Shown here: one piece after another, positions 7,731 through 15,885 of the stretch
How the letters are laid out: the number at the start of each line of letters is the position of its first letter
Position numbering within the stretch: position 1 is the stretch's first letter
Assembly: GCF_016862955.1 (NCBI RefSeq)
Contig: NZ_BONY01000024.1
Coordinates: forward strand, 1-64,000
DNA: 64,000 bases
Direction of reading: 5' to 3'
From: Rhizocola hellebori
Lineage (GTDB): Bacteria > Actinomycetota > Actinomycetes > Mycobacteriales > Micromonosporaceae
Translations under genes and position numbers: made by a program
The notes under the pieces: generated by a model
What the model was told of the DNA's origin: nothing
Seen by the model: the letters and a program-made list of their open reading frames with translations, nothing else
The model's database searches: none

Positions 7731-10523
7731 TCAGCCGCCTGCTTTGAGCCTGTGTCGGACTTCCTCGGCGGCCGGGTGACCCAGCTGGTCGAGGATGCCC
7801 AGCGCGTGTTGCCATGCGGCACAGGCCGATTCGGTGTCCCCGGCGGCGAAGTGGGCATCACCCAGCGAGGCCGACGTGTCCGCCTCGTTGTAGCGGTCGT
7901 CGAACTCGTGGTAGAGGTCTCTGGCTGTCCGGTAACAGCCGACCGCCTCGGCGTGCCGGCCCAGGTGATGGTTGGCGTAACCGAGGCTGTCCCACGTTTC
8001 GGCCTGGCCGAACCGGTCACCGAACCTCTCCTGTAATTCCAGGGCCAGCCGGCAATGGTGCAGGGCCTCCTCGTAGTCGCCGAGAAGGGCATGGAACCAG
8101 CCGATCGCGTTGAGCGCCCTGGCTTGCCCGGCCCGATGGCCGGCCGCGCGGAACAGGTCCAGCGCTCGCCGGGCGTAGCCGATCGCCTCCCGGTGCAGTC
8201 CCTGCCTGTCCAGCATCCAGGAGAAGTAGCGGTGCACATGGGCCTCGCCCACGGTGTCGCCAGCGCTTGAGTAAAGGTCACGGGCCTGATCCAGGTGGGG
8301 GCGAGCCTTCTCGTAGCAGCCCAGCGCGATGTAGTCACCACCGAGGAAACGGTGGGCGTAGGCCTGCTGCAGCGGATCGCCCAGGCGGCGGGCGGCCTCC
8401 AGGGCGGCGCTGAGCGCGTCGATCGAGTCGTGCCAGCGTCCTTGGTAGGAAAGGAAACGCCGCAATGTCCGGGCCAGCTGCCAGACTTGGGCGTCGAGCC
8501 CGGTCGACTGGCGGATGGCCGCCAGCATCACCGGTTGTTCGGCGGTGAACCAGGCCAGCGCCTGGGCCCGACCGGCCAGGTGCTCCAGGGTGATCCCCGG
8601 CGGAGGCTGCGTCGGCGACGCCACATCATCGGGGTGCGGGTTGAGCAGCCTGTCCGCGTGGTAACCGCTGTGCACATAGTGGTCGAGACCGCGGCCGATG
8701 GCGGCCGACCGCTCAGGATCGGTGTCGATGGCGAGGGTCTGCTCGGCGGCGTAGGCGCGCAACAGGTCGTGGCAGGCGAACCGGCCCGGAACGTGCTCGG
8801 CCACCAGATGCGCGCGGGCCAGCTCGGCCAGCAGCGGCCGCACCTTGGCCACCGGGATCCCGGCCAGGCTAGCCGCCGCGGGCGTGGCGACATCGGGGCC
8901 GGAATGCAGGCCCAGCAACCGGAACACCCTTGCCGCCGCCGGGCTCAGCTGCCGGTAGGACCAGGAGAACACGGCCCGCGCGTCGATGGCCGGGTCGGCG
9001 CTGGCAAGCTCGTCCAGCCGCCCAGTCGCCTCGCGCAGCTCGTCGGCGAGCACGGCGAGGCCGAATCGGGGATGGATGGCGGCTCGGGCGGCCACGATGG
9101 ACAACGCCAACGGGAGCCTGGTGCACGCGGTGATGATGGCGTCCACCGCCTGCGGCTCTGCGGTCACCCTGGACCCGCCGAGGCGGCGGGCCAGCAGCTC
9201 GCGTGCCTCCGTGGTGGTGAGCAGCTCCAGGGTCACCGGGTGAGCGCCGGCCGCCACCAGGCTGGCGAGCTGGTTGCGGCTGGTGACCGCCGCCAGGCAG
9301 CCCGGTGAGCCGGGCAGCAGCGGGCGAACCTGCTCGGCGTCGCGCGCATTGTCCAGCAGCACCAGCACTTTGCGGGTGGCGAGCAGGCTGCGGTACAGGC
9401 CTGCCTGTGCTTCCAGACCGGCCGGGATCCGATCGGCCGGCACCTCGAAGCCATCCAGCAGGGCCCGCAGCGCCTCCGCCGCGGTGACCGGTGACCCGGT
9501 CGGGTCGAACCCCCGCAGATTGAGGTAGAGCTGCCCGTCCGGGAACCGCCCGGCGACCCGATGGGCCCAGCGCACCGCGAGCGCCGTCTTGCCGATCCCG
9601 GCAGTGCCATCGATGACAATCATTGTTGTGGTACCGGGTTCAGCCAACAAAGCATCCAGCCGGTGCAGCTCCCGGTCGCGCCCGGCGAAGCATGACACGT
9701 CCTGCGGCAGCTGGGCGGGTGTGGCCAGGGCGGGCGCGACGGTCACCGGTTCCGGCCGGGCCACGGCCGGCAGCTCACCGCGCAGCAGCGCCTGGTGCAG
9801 GGTGCGCATCTCCTCGCTCGGATCGGTACCAAGCTGATCGGCCAGCCGCTGGCGCAGACCCGAGTATCGGTCAAGGGCCTCGGCACCCCGCCCGGCGGCG
9901 TGCAGTGCCCGCATCAGCAGGCCCTCCAACGGTTCCACGAGCGGGTGCTCGGCGACGAGATCGGGCAGCACGCCGAGCACCGTGGCCGGGTGGCCCAGGT
10001 TGAGCTCGGCGCGCGCCCAATGCATCGCCGCGTCCAGGCGCTGCTGGTCGCAGCTGGCCCGCACCTGCGCGGCCCACTGTCCGGTCAAGGCGGCCAGTGG
10101 CCTTCCCCGCCACAGCGCCAGCGCCTGGTGCAGCGCCGCGGAGCGGGCGGCGTCATCGCCGCGCGGGTCGCGGCCCTGCTCGACCAGGCGCCGGAACCGG
10201 TGCAGGTCAACCAGATCCGGGTCGACGTCGAGCACGTAACCGGCGTGCCGCCGCTCGATGTGCGCCACGGCACCCCCGGCCACCTGCCGCAACAGCCGCC
10301 GGATCCGGCTCAGATGCGAGTAAAGAACGTTGCGTGCCTCGGTCGGCGTGCCGTCGGCCCATACCCGATCGATGAGGGTCTCCACCGCCACCGGCCGGCG
10401 CGCGTCCACGAGCAACGCGGCCAGCACGGCCTGCTGTCGCGGGGTCCCCACATCGAGCGGCTGGCCTGCTGCCCACACCGCCACTTCGCCCAGTAGCCGG
10501 AACTCGACGTGGCCGATGTCCAT
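7731..10523 (-). CDS. AfsR/SARP-family transcriptional regulator with NB-ARC and TPR domains
   Basis: 930-aa regulator with the full AfsR-type layout. Residues 1-100 are an OmpR-like winged helix (LLGEVAVW, RQQAVLAALLV, RNVLYSHLSRIRRLL). About 100-255 is the bacterial transcriptional activation domain (LHRFRRLVEQG, ALDRYSGLRQRLADQLGTDPSEEM). About 280-560 is an NB-ARC ATPase with P-loop DGTAGIGKTALAVRWAH and a VLVLLDNARDAEQ Walker B region. From about 660 on are TPR repeats. SARPs activate secondary-metabolite promoters, and the two genes behind it on the same strand are the precursor-like peptide and radical SAM enzyme, so it is the likely local activator. ATG at 10521-10523 sits inside a GGTATATGGAC sequence with no clear Shine-Dalgarno. 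Confidence 0.88.
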   Translation of the reverse strand: MDIGHVEFRLLGEVAVWAAGQPLDVGTPRQQAVLAALLVDARRPVAVETLIDRVWADGTPTEARNVLYSHLSRIRRLLRQVAGGAVAHIERRHAGYVLDVDPDLVDLHRFRRLVEQGRDPRGDDAARSAALHQALALWRGRPLAALTGQWAAQVRASCDQQRLDAAMHWARAELNLGHPATVLGVLPDLVAEHPLVEPLEGLLMRALHAAGRGAEALDRYSGLRQRLADQLGTDPSEEMRTLHQALLRGELPAVARPEPVTVAPALATPAQLPQDVSCFAGRDRELHRLDALLAEPGTTTMIVIDGTAGIGKTALAVRWAHRVAGRFPDGQLYLNLRGFDPTGSPVTAAEALRALLDGFEVPADRIPAGLEAQAGLYRSLLATRKVLVLLDNARDAEQVRPLLPGSPGCLAAVTSRNQLASLVAAGAHPVTLELLTTTEARELLARRLGGSRVTAEPQAVDAIITACTRLPLALSIVAARAAIHPRFGLAVLADELREATGRLDELASADPAIDARAVFSWSYRQLSPAAARVFRLLGLHSGPDVATPAAASLAGIPVAKVRPLLAELARAHLVAEHVPGRFACHDLLRAYAAEQTLAIDTDPERSAAIGRGLDHYVHSGYHADRLLNPHPDDVASPTQPPPGITLEHLAGRAQALAWFTAEQPVMLAAIRQSTGLDAQVWQLARTLRRFLSYQGRWHDSIDALSAALEAARRLGDPLQQAYAHRFLGGDYIALGCYEKARPHLDQARDLYSSAGDTVGEAHVHRYFSWMLDRQGLHREAIGYARRALDLFRAAGHRAGQARALNAIGWFHALLGDYEEALHHCRLALELQERFGDRFGQAETWDSLGYANHHLGRHAEAVGCYRTARDLYHEFDDRYNEADTSASLGDAHFAAGDTESACAAWQHALGILDQLGHPAAEEVRHRLKAGG

Positions 10524-10581
10524 ATACCTAGATGCTTACCTGTCGATGAGATCCACCGCAAGGTCCGCCGCCACGGGTGGA

Positions 10582-10893
10582 TTACTCGCCGCTCCCGAAC
10601 AGGCTGTAGGAGCCGACGACATCGAGGCTGTCGATCTGCGGCGGGCCGTCCACCCAGTCCTTGAGCCGTTCCACGAACCGCTGGTACTCCGGCAGGTGCG
10701 GCCGTGGATCCGGCGCACCATCGGCCAGCTCGAACAGGATCACGAAGGTCGCCTCGCCGTTCACCCGGGTCGACGCGTAGCGCACGCCCTCGGGACGCAC
10801 CCGATTCAGCGTCGCGAACAGGTCTCTTACCGCGGCTTCGGCCTCGTCGAGGCGGCCGTCCTTGACCTTCTGGCGCACCATAGTCACGCTCAT
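10582..10893 (-). CDS. Small ABM-like protein, ECF41 partner
   Basis: 103-aa protein with the look of a dimeric alpha/beta-barrel (ABM/monooxygenase-like) fold: MSVTMVRQKVKDGRLDEAEAAV, then VNGEATFVILFELADG, then a C-terminal SYSLFG strand. It is divergent from an ECF41 sigma factor, and ECF41 loci typically pair the sigma gene with a small enzyme (carboxymuconolactone decarboxylase, oxidoreductase, epimerase or similar). Its promoter mirrors that of the sigma gene, so it is the probable main target. Ribosome site GGAGGAAG precedes the ATG (10891-10893). Substrate unknown. Confidence 0.7.
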   Translation of the reverse strand: MSVTMVRQKVKDGRLDEAEAAVRDLFATLNRVRPEGVRYASTRVNGEATFVILFELADGAPDPRPHLPEYQRFVERLKDWVDGPPQIDSLDVVGSYSLFGSGE

Positions 10894-10932
10894 TTTCGTC
10901 TTCCTCCTTCACTTTTGCGTGGTCGAAGGAAA

Positions 10933-10959
10933 GACGACACAGGCTTCCGAAACGTGAGG
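10933..10959 (-). promoter_or_regulatory. ECF41-type promoter of the partner gene
   Basis: On the minus strand: CCTCACG, 16 bases, CGTC (complement of 10953-10959 and 10933-10936). It faces the partner gene, with the -10 tetramer about 40 bases before its ATG. Spacing matches the ECF41 consensus as I recall it (TGTCACA, 16 bases, CGTC) with an altered -35. The outer part forms the inverted repeat AAACGTGAGGC / GCCTCACGTTT (10950-10960 and 10971-10981) with the promoter on the other strand. Confidence 0.65.
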
Positions 10960-10971
10960 CGATGCGCCCGG

Positions 10972-10998
10972 CCTCACGTTTGGGTGCGCTGTCTCGTC
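10972..10998 (+). promoter_or_regulatory. ECF41-type autoregulatory promoter
   Basis: CCTCACG (10972-10978), 16 bases, CGTC (10995-10998), 14 bases before the sigma-factor ATG. It is base-for-base the same -35, spacer length and -10 as the divergent promoter, which indicates autoregulation plus control of the neighbour by the same sigma factor. Confidence 0.65.
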
Positions 10999-11012
10999 AT
11001 AGAGGGGTGAGC

Positions 11013-11891
11013 ATGAGTGAACGGCGTCAGCTGATCAATCTCGCCTACCGGCTCCTCGGTTCGCTTGCCGATGCTGAGGACGTCGTGCAGGAGACCTACG
11101 CCCGCTGGTACGCCATGTCGCCGTCGCAGCGGGCGGCCATCGAGTCCCCGGCCGCCTGGCTGACCACGGTCGCCAGCCGGGTCTGCCTGGATCTGCTCGG
11201 CTCCGCCCGCGCGCGGCGGGAACGCTATGTGGGGGAATGGATTCCGGAGCCGGTGCCCGATCAGGCGGAGTGGATCAGTGGGCGTTCCGCGGGCGCGGCG
11301 GCCGATCCGGCCGACCGGGTCACCCTCGACGAATCGATAAACATGGCTTTCCTGGTGGTGCTCGAGGTGATGACCCCGGCCGAGCGGGTCGCGTTCATCC
11401 TGCACGACGTGTTCCGCTATTCCTTCGCCGAAGTGGCCGAGATCGTCGGCCGTACCCCGGTCGCGTGTCGCCAGCTGGCCTCGTCGGCCCGCCGCCGGCT
11501 GCGCGAGTCGCAGGTTCCGTTGACGCCCACCGCGCAGCGAGCCGACATCGTCAGGGACTTCAAGCAGGCGTGGGAGGCCAAGGACATCGACGCCCTCGTC
11601 GGCCTGCTCGATCCCGGCGTGACGATGGTCGCCGACGGCGGTGGCCTGGTCCCGGCCCAGCTGCGGCCGATCGAAGGCGGCGCGCAGGTGGCGAGCTTCC
11701 TGATCCAGATCGCCGACCGCGCGCTGGACCTGACGATCCTGCAGCGCACGGTCAACGGCCAGCCCGGTCTGGTCGGCTTGCAGGACGGCGTCACCGTGAC
11801 GGTGATGGCCTTCGACGTGACCGGTGAAAAGATCAAGCACATCTGGGTGGTACGGAATCCCGACAAGCTCAAGCCCTGGACGGCGCGCTGA
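11013..11891 (+). CDS. ECF41-family RNA polymerase sigma factor (SigJ-like)
   Basis: 292-aa ECF sigma factor. Region 2 has LINLAYRLLGSLADAEDVVQETY; region 4 has RVAFILHDVFRYSFAEVAEIVG and CRQLASSARRRL. The C-terminal ~110 residues are a SnoaL-like extension with the DGGG and NPDKL motifs that mark ECF41 and modulate its activity in place of a separate anti-sigma factor. ATG at 11013 is chosen because it follows agaggggtga and begins the conserved helix; an upstream in-frame GTG at 10962 would place the start inside the promoter. The signal is unknown. A second ECF41 protein is encoded at 47527. Confidence 0.9.
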   Translation: MSERRQLINLAYRLLGSLADAEDVVQETYARWYAMSPSQRAAIESPAAWLTTVASRVCLDLLGSARARRERYVGEWIPEPVPDQAEWISGRSAGAAADPADRVTLDESINMAFLVVLEVMTPAERVAFILHDVFRYSFAEVAEIVGRTPVACRQLASSARRRLRESQVPLTPTAQRADIVRDFKQAWEAKDIDALVGLLDPGVTMVADGGGLVPAQLRPIEGGAQVASFLIQIADRALDLTILQRTVNGQPGLVGLQDGVTVTVMAFDVTGEKIKHIWVVRNPDKLKPWTAR

Positions 11892-14009
11892 CTATCCGGC
11901 CGGGTTGGCCTCCTCGCGCACGGATTGCAGCAGCAGCTGCGACACGTCGACCACCTGGACATGGTCGGCCGCCTTGCCCTGTGACTTGCGGGAGGCGACG
12001 CCGTCGGTGAGCATCACGATGCAGTAGGGACAGGCCGCCGCGACCACGTCCGCTCCGGTGCCCAGCGCCTCGTCGGTGCGCGTCTCGTTGATGCGGGTGC
12101 CGATCGACTCCTCCATCCACATGCGGGCACCCCCTGCGCCGCAACAGAATGAGGTCTCCTTGTTGCGTGGCATCTCGTTGAAGGTGAGACCGGGGACGCT
12201 GCCGAGGATTTCCCGGGGCGGGCTGAATATCCGGTTATGGCGGCCCAGATAGCACGGGTCGTGGTAGGTGACGGTCGCGTCCACCGGCCTGGCCGGCACC
12301 AGCCTTCCCTGGGCGACCAGCATCGACAGCAGCTGGGTGTGGTGCACCACCTCGTAAACGCCGCCGACTTGCGGGTACTCGTTGGCCAGCGAATTGAAGC
12401 AGTGGGCACACGTGACGACGATCTTCTTGGCGCCCACCGTGTTGAGCACTTCGACGTTGCGCTGCGCCAGCTCCTGGAAAAGCAGCTCCTGGCCGAGCCG
12501 GCGGGCCGGGTCTCCGGTGCAGCGCTCCTCGCCGCCGAGCACCATGAAGGACACCCCGGCCTCATCGAGCAGCTGGGCCAGCGCACGCGTGGTCTTCTTG
12601 GCGTTGTCGTCCAGCGATCCCGCGCAGCCGACCCAGAGCAGGTACTCCACATCGTCGGGGATCCGCTCCTCGCCGAGGACCCGCACCTCGAAGCCGAGCC
12701 CTGACATCCATTCCAGCCGGGCCTTCGCGCCGCGCCCCCAGGGGTCGCCCGCGCGCTCCAGGTTGCGCAGCATGGTTTGTGCCTCGGGCGGGAAGGACGA
12801 CTCGATGAGGACCTGATAGCGGCGCATGTCGACGATGTGGTCGACGTGTTCGATGTCGACCGGGCACTGCTCGACACAGGCGCCGCAGGTGACGCAGGAC
12901 CAGAGCACATCCGGGTCGATGACACCGCCGGCCTCGGGCAGGCCCACCAGCGGCCGGCCGGCTTCGGCGAGGACGTTGCGGGGCAGCTTCGCGCGCTCCT
13001 CCTCGGAATCGGCGAGCAGATAGGGCCCCTTCGCCAGGGCGTGGTCGCGCAGGCTCATGATGAGCAGCTTGGGGCTCAACGGTTTGCCGGTGTTCCAGGC
13101 CGGGCACTGCGATTGGCATCGGCCACATTCTGTGCAGGTGGCGAAGTCGAGCATGCCTTTCCACGTGAAGTCCTCGATGGCGCCGCGGCCGATCTTGTCG
13201 TCCTCGCCGGGGTCTTCGAAGTTCACCGGCTTGCCGCCGGAGTAGACCGGCAGCAGTTCGCCCAGACCGCGCGGGCGGCGGGAGAACGCCACGTTGAACG
13301 GCGCCAAGAAGATGTGCAGGTGTTTGGAGTTCACCACGATGACCAGGAACGCGAGCACCACGCCGAGCGAACCAACCACGCCAACGGTTTCCAGCACGTC
13401 ATTTACGCCGCGTCCGAGCGGGGCAAGCCAGCCGGCCACGATCTCGGAGGCGAAAGCGCCACGCTCGAACGGAAAGTTGCCGGTATTGATCTGTGCGCCT
13501 CGGTACAGCAACAGGGTCCACATGACATTGAAGATCATAAGTAGCACGACCCAGGCCGCGGCCGTGTGCGACCCGAAGAACCGTGAGCTGCGGCCCTGCC
13601 GCTGCGGCGTGGAGCGCAATCTGATGATTGCGAAGGCGGCGAGGCCGGCCAGCACCGCGACGGTGAACAGGTCTTCGAGGAAGCCAAGCCAGGCTTGGGT
13701 ACCAATCAAAGGTATATGGAAATCACGGTCGAAGAGCGCGCCGTAACCCTCCAGCAGGGTGGCCCCCAGAATGAGGAACCCCCAGAACACGGCGAAGTGC
13801 GCGACCCCGGGGACGCTCCATTGGAGCAGCTTGCGCTGCCCCAGCACTTCGGTGACCACGGCCCACAGGCGCTTTCCCGCCTGGCGCAAGCGGTCTGGTT
13901 CTACCGGCTGGCCAGCGCGCCCAAGCTTGTAAAGCGTCAGGACACGCATGCCGGCCAGGGTGAACGCCGCTGCGGTGATCGCCAGGCCGAGAATGAGCCG
14001 CACTTCCAC
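11892..14009 (-). CDS. etfD: EtfD-like membrane iron-sulfur ETF oxidoreductase
   Basis: 705-aa membrane oxidoreductase related to mycobacterial EtfD (Rv0338c), which passes electrons from reduced electron-transfer flavoprotein to the quinone pool. The first ~240 residues hold several membrane helices of the nitrate-reductase-gamma-like type. Two 4Fe-4S ferredoxin motifs follow (CTECGRCQSQCP and CVTCGACVEQCP). The C-terminal half has paired CCG-type motifs (CAHCFNSLANEYP, FCCGAGGARMW) as in HdrD-like subunits. The mycobacterial protein is longer (about 880 aa). Start is a GTG at 14007-14009 directly after the etfA stop. The gene order etfB-etfA-etfD on one strand, almost without gaps, argues for a single electron-transfer unit serving acyl-CoA dehydrogenases. 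Confidence 0.85.
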   Translation of the reverse strand: MEVRLILGLAITAAAFTLAGMRVLTLYKLGRAGQPVEPDRLRQAGKRLWAVVTEVLGQRKLLQWSVPGVAHFAVFWGFLILGATLLEGYGALFDRDFHIPLIGTQAWLGFLEDLFTVAVLAGLAAFAIIRLRSTPQRQGRSSRFFGSHTAAAWVVLLMIFNVMWTLLLYRGAQINTGNFPFERGAFASEIVAGWLAPLGRGVNDVLETVGVVGSLGVVLAFLVIVVNSKHLHIFLAPFNVAFSRRPRGLGELLPVYSGGKPVNFEDPGEDDKIGRGAIEDFTWKGMLDFATCTECGRCQSQCPAWNTGKPLSPKLLIMSLRDHALAKGPYLLADSEEERAKLPRNVLAEAGRPLVGLPEAGGVIDPDVLWSCVTCGACVEQCPVDIEHVDHIVDMRRYQVLIESSFPPEAQTMLRNLERAGDPWGRGAKARLEWMSGLGFEVRVLGEERIPDDVEYLLWVGCAGSLDDNAKKTTRALAQLLDEAGVSFMVLGGEERCTGDPARRLGQELLFQELAQRNVEVLNTVGAKKIVVTCAHCFNSLANEYPQVGGVYEVVHHTQLLSMLVAQGRLVPARPVDATVTYHDPCYLGRHNRIFSPPREILGSVPGLTFNEMPRNKETSFCCGAGGARMWMEESIGTRINETRTDEALGTGADVVAAACPYCIVMLTDGVASRKSQGKAADHVQVVDVSQLLLQSVREEANPAG

Positions 14010-14987
14010 TTATGCCTCCGATGAGTTCTTGCGTCGATGGATCTCGGCCAGCAGCTCGGGCACCACCTGGTGCAGATCGCCGACGATGCCGAAGTCGGCG
14101 AGCCCGAAGATGGGCGCATGCGGGTCCCGGTCGATGGCCACGACGGTCTTGGCGCTTTGCATGCCGGCCCGATGGCGCACCGAGCCGGAAACCCCCATGG
14201 CCAGATAGAGCAGCGGATGCACCACCTGGCCCACCTGATCGATCTGCCGGCTGCGCGGGCACCAGCCCAGCGCGGTGGCGGTATGCGACCCGCCGGCGCA
14301 GCCGCCGAGGGCTTGGGCGACCTTTTCCACCAGCTCAAAGGAATCCTGTGAGCCGATCCCGCTGCCGCCCGCGACCACCACGGCGGACGCGCTCAGATCG
14401 GCCTGCGGGCCGGACCGCGGAATCTGGGCCACCACACGGGCGGCAGGCGGCCGCGCGGGCAGCACAATCTCCACATTGGACACCACCGGCTCGGCCGGGG
14501 CGGGCTCGGCGCAGATGGCCTCGGTCTTCACCGTGTGCACCGGGATGCCCCGGATCACCCTGGACTCGACCAGATACGACCCGGCCAGGGCTTCATGCAC
14601 GGCGACCGGGCCTTGCGGCCCCATCCAGAGGTCGACGGCATCGGTGATCAGGCCGCAGTCGAGCCGCACCGCGAGCCGCCCGGCCACCTCCTGACCGGTG
14701 TGCCCGGCGGCGATCAGGATGGCCACCGGGCGCAGCTGCGCCGCCAGCCTCACCAATGCCTCCACGCCCATGAAAACTGTATAGTCGCCGCACGCGGGCG
14801 ACGGAATCGCGTAAATCGCCTGTGCGCCATAGCGGCCGAGCGCCGCGACGCTTTCCGCGTCGGCCGGGCCACATAGGACAGCCGCCGGTGCACCAAGCCT
14901 TCGCGCGACGGTGAGCAGCGCATCAGATGAGCGGCACACGCCGCCATCGGCACTGTGCCGATCCGCTAGCACCAACACCGTTTCCAC
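14010..14987 (-). CDS. etfA: Electron transfer flavoprotein alpha subunit
   Basis: 325-aa FAD-binding large ETF subunit, partner of the EtfB encoded just upstream. The C-terminal FAD domain is clear: PRSGPQADLSASAVVVAGGSG, then LYLAMGVSGSVRHRAGM, VVAIDRDPHAPIFGLADFG and VGDLHQVVPELL. The N-terminal half is the family's nucleotide-binding-like fold with VLVLADRH at the start. I place the start at GTG 14985-14987 because a GGGAGGAA ribosome site lies five to six bases upstream; an in-frame GTG at 15011 is possible but lacks one. Soluble heterodimer that collects electrons from acyl-CoA dehydrogenases for EtfD. Confidence 0.9.
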   Translation of the reverse strand: METVLVLADRHSADGGVCRSSDALLTVARRLGAPAAVLCGPADAESVAALGRYGAQAIYAIPSPACGDYTVFMGVEALVRLAAQLRPVAILIAAGHTGQEVAGRLAVRLDCGLITDAVDLWMGPQGPVAVHEALAGSYLVESRVIRGIPVHTVKTEAICAEPAPAEPVVSNVEIVLPARPPAARVVAQIPRSGPQADLSASAVVVAGGSGIGSQDSFELVEKVAQALGGCAGGSHTATALGWCPRSRQIDQVGQVVHPLLYLAMGVSGSVRHRAGMQSAKTVVAIDRDPHAPIFGLADFGIVGDLHQVVPELLAEIHRRKNSSEA

Positions 14988-15023
14988 GGGTTCCTCCCGA
15001 CCGTGCGTCACCGTTGACGCGGG

Positions 15024-15803
15024 CTATAGGAAATCGCGCTCCGCCAAGAAATCAGCCAACTGCACGGCAGCAGCGGGCGCCTCGCACTCGATCACTACCC
15101 GTTTCTTGCCGGTGGCGGGCCGCACCGCCTGGACCGTGGCCGCGGCCGCGGCCAGCCCGGCATCGGAGCGGTCGATGCCCAGACGCGACAGCGACCAGGT
15201 GCGCACGAGCTTGTGTCGCGCCTGCATGATCGCGGCAAACCTCGGATAGCGGGGAACGGCGCAGCGTTGCGTCACTGAGACCACCGCGGGCAGCTCCGCG
15301 GCCAGGATCTGAGCGCCGTGGCCGTCGTGGCGGCGAATCTCCACCCGGCCATCGGCCGCCCGTACCGAGTCGGCGAAGCAGAGTGCCGCCACCCCAAGGC
15401 GTTCGGCAACCATCGCCGGCACCACGGCCATGCCGGAGTCGGAGGAGGCCGCGCCGCACAGCACGAGGTCGAAACCTATCCGCTGCACCGCGGCCGCGAG
15501 CACGCGCGAGGTGGCCAGGGCGTCACTGCCGGACAGCTTCTCATCCTGGATGTGGATGCCCTCATCGGCGCCGAGCACCAGCGCCCGTTGCAGAGCCACC
15601 TTAGCCTCCGCCGGACCCATGGTCACGGCCGTGATCTGCGCATTGTGGTGGCGCAGCGCTATTCGCCAGGCCAGCTCGACCGCACCGGCGTCGGCCTCGT
15701 TGAGCTGCCCACGCCGGCCCGCCCGCGACAGAGTGTGATCGGCTGCGAAGACGAGGCCGCCGGGCGCGCACGGAACGTGCTTCACCAGGACCGCAATCCT
15801 CAT
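15024..15803 (-). CDS. etfB: Electron transfer flavoprotein beta subunit
   Basis: 259-aa small ETF subunit that binds AMP and docks dehydrogenases. N terminus MRIAVLVKHVP is typical, as are LNEADAGAVELAWRI, ITAVTMGPAEAKVALQRAL with the following GADEGIHI, and DLVLCGAASSDSGMAVVPAMVAE. The start is ATG 15801-15803, which opens the conserved first strand; longer in-frame extensions upstream have no family match. Forms an operon with etfA (36-base gap) and etfD. Confidence 0.9.
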   Translation of the reverse strand: MRIAVLVKHVPCAPGGLVFAADHTLSRAGRRGQLNEADAGAVELAWRIALRHHNAQITAVTMGPAEAKVALQRALVLGADEGIHIQDEKLSGSDALATSRVLAAAVQRIGFDLVLCGAASSDSGMAVVPAMVAERLGVAALCFADSVRAADGRVEIRRHDGHGAQILAAELPAVVSVTQRCAVPRYPRFAAIMQARHKLVRTWSLSRLGIDRSDAGLAAAAATVQAVRPATGKKRVVIECEAPAAAVQLADFLAERDFL

Positions 15804-15885
15804 GCCAGCCGCCTCGGGTCGGTTAGGGACCTTGACACTTCGCCTGAGTGTAGAGCGACTCACCGGTAACTAATAGGGTCTATGT

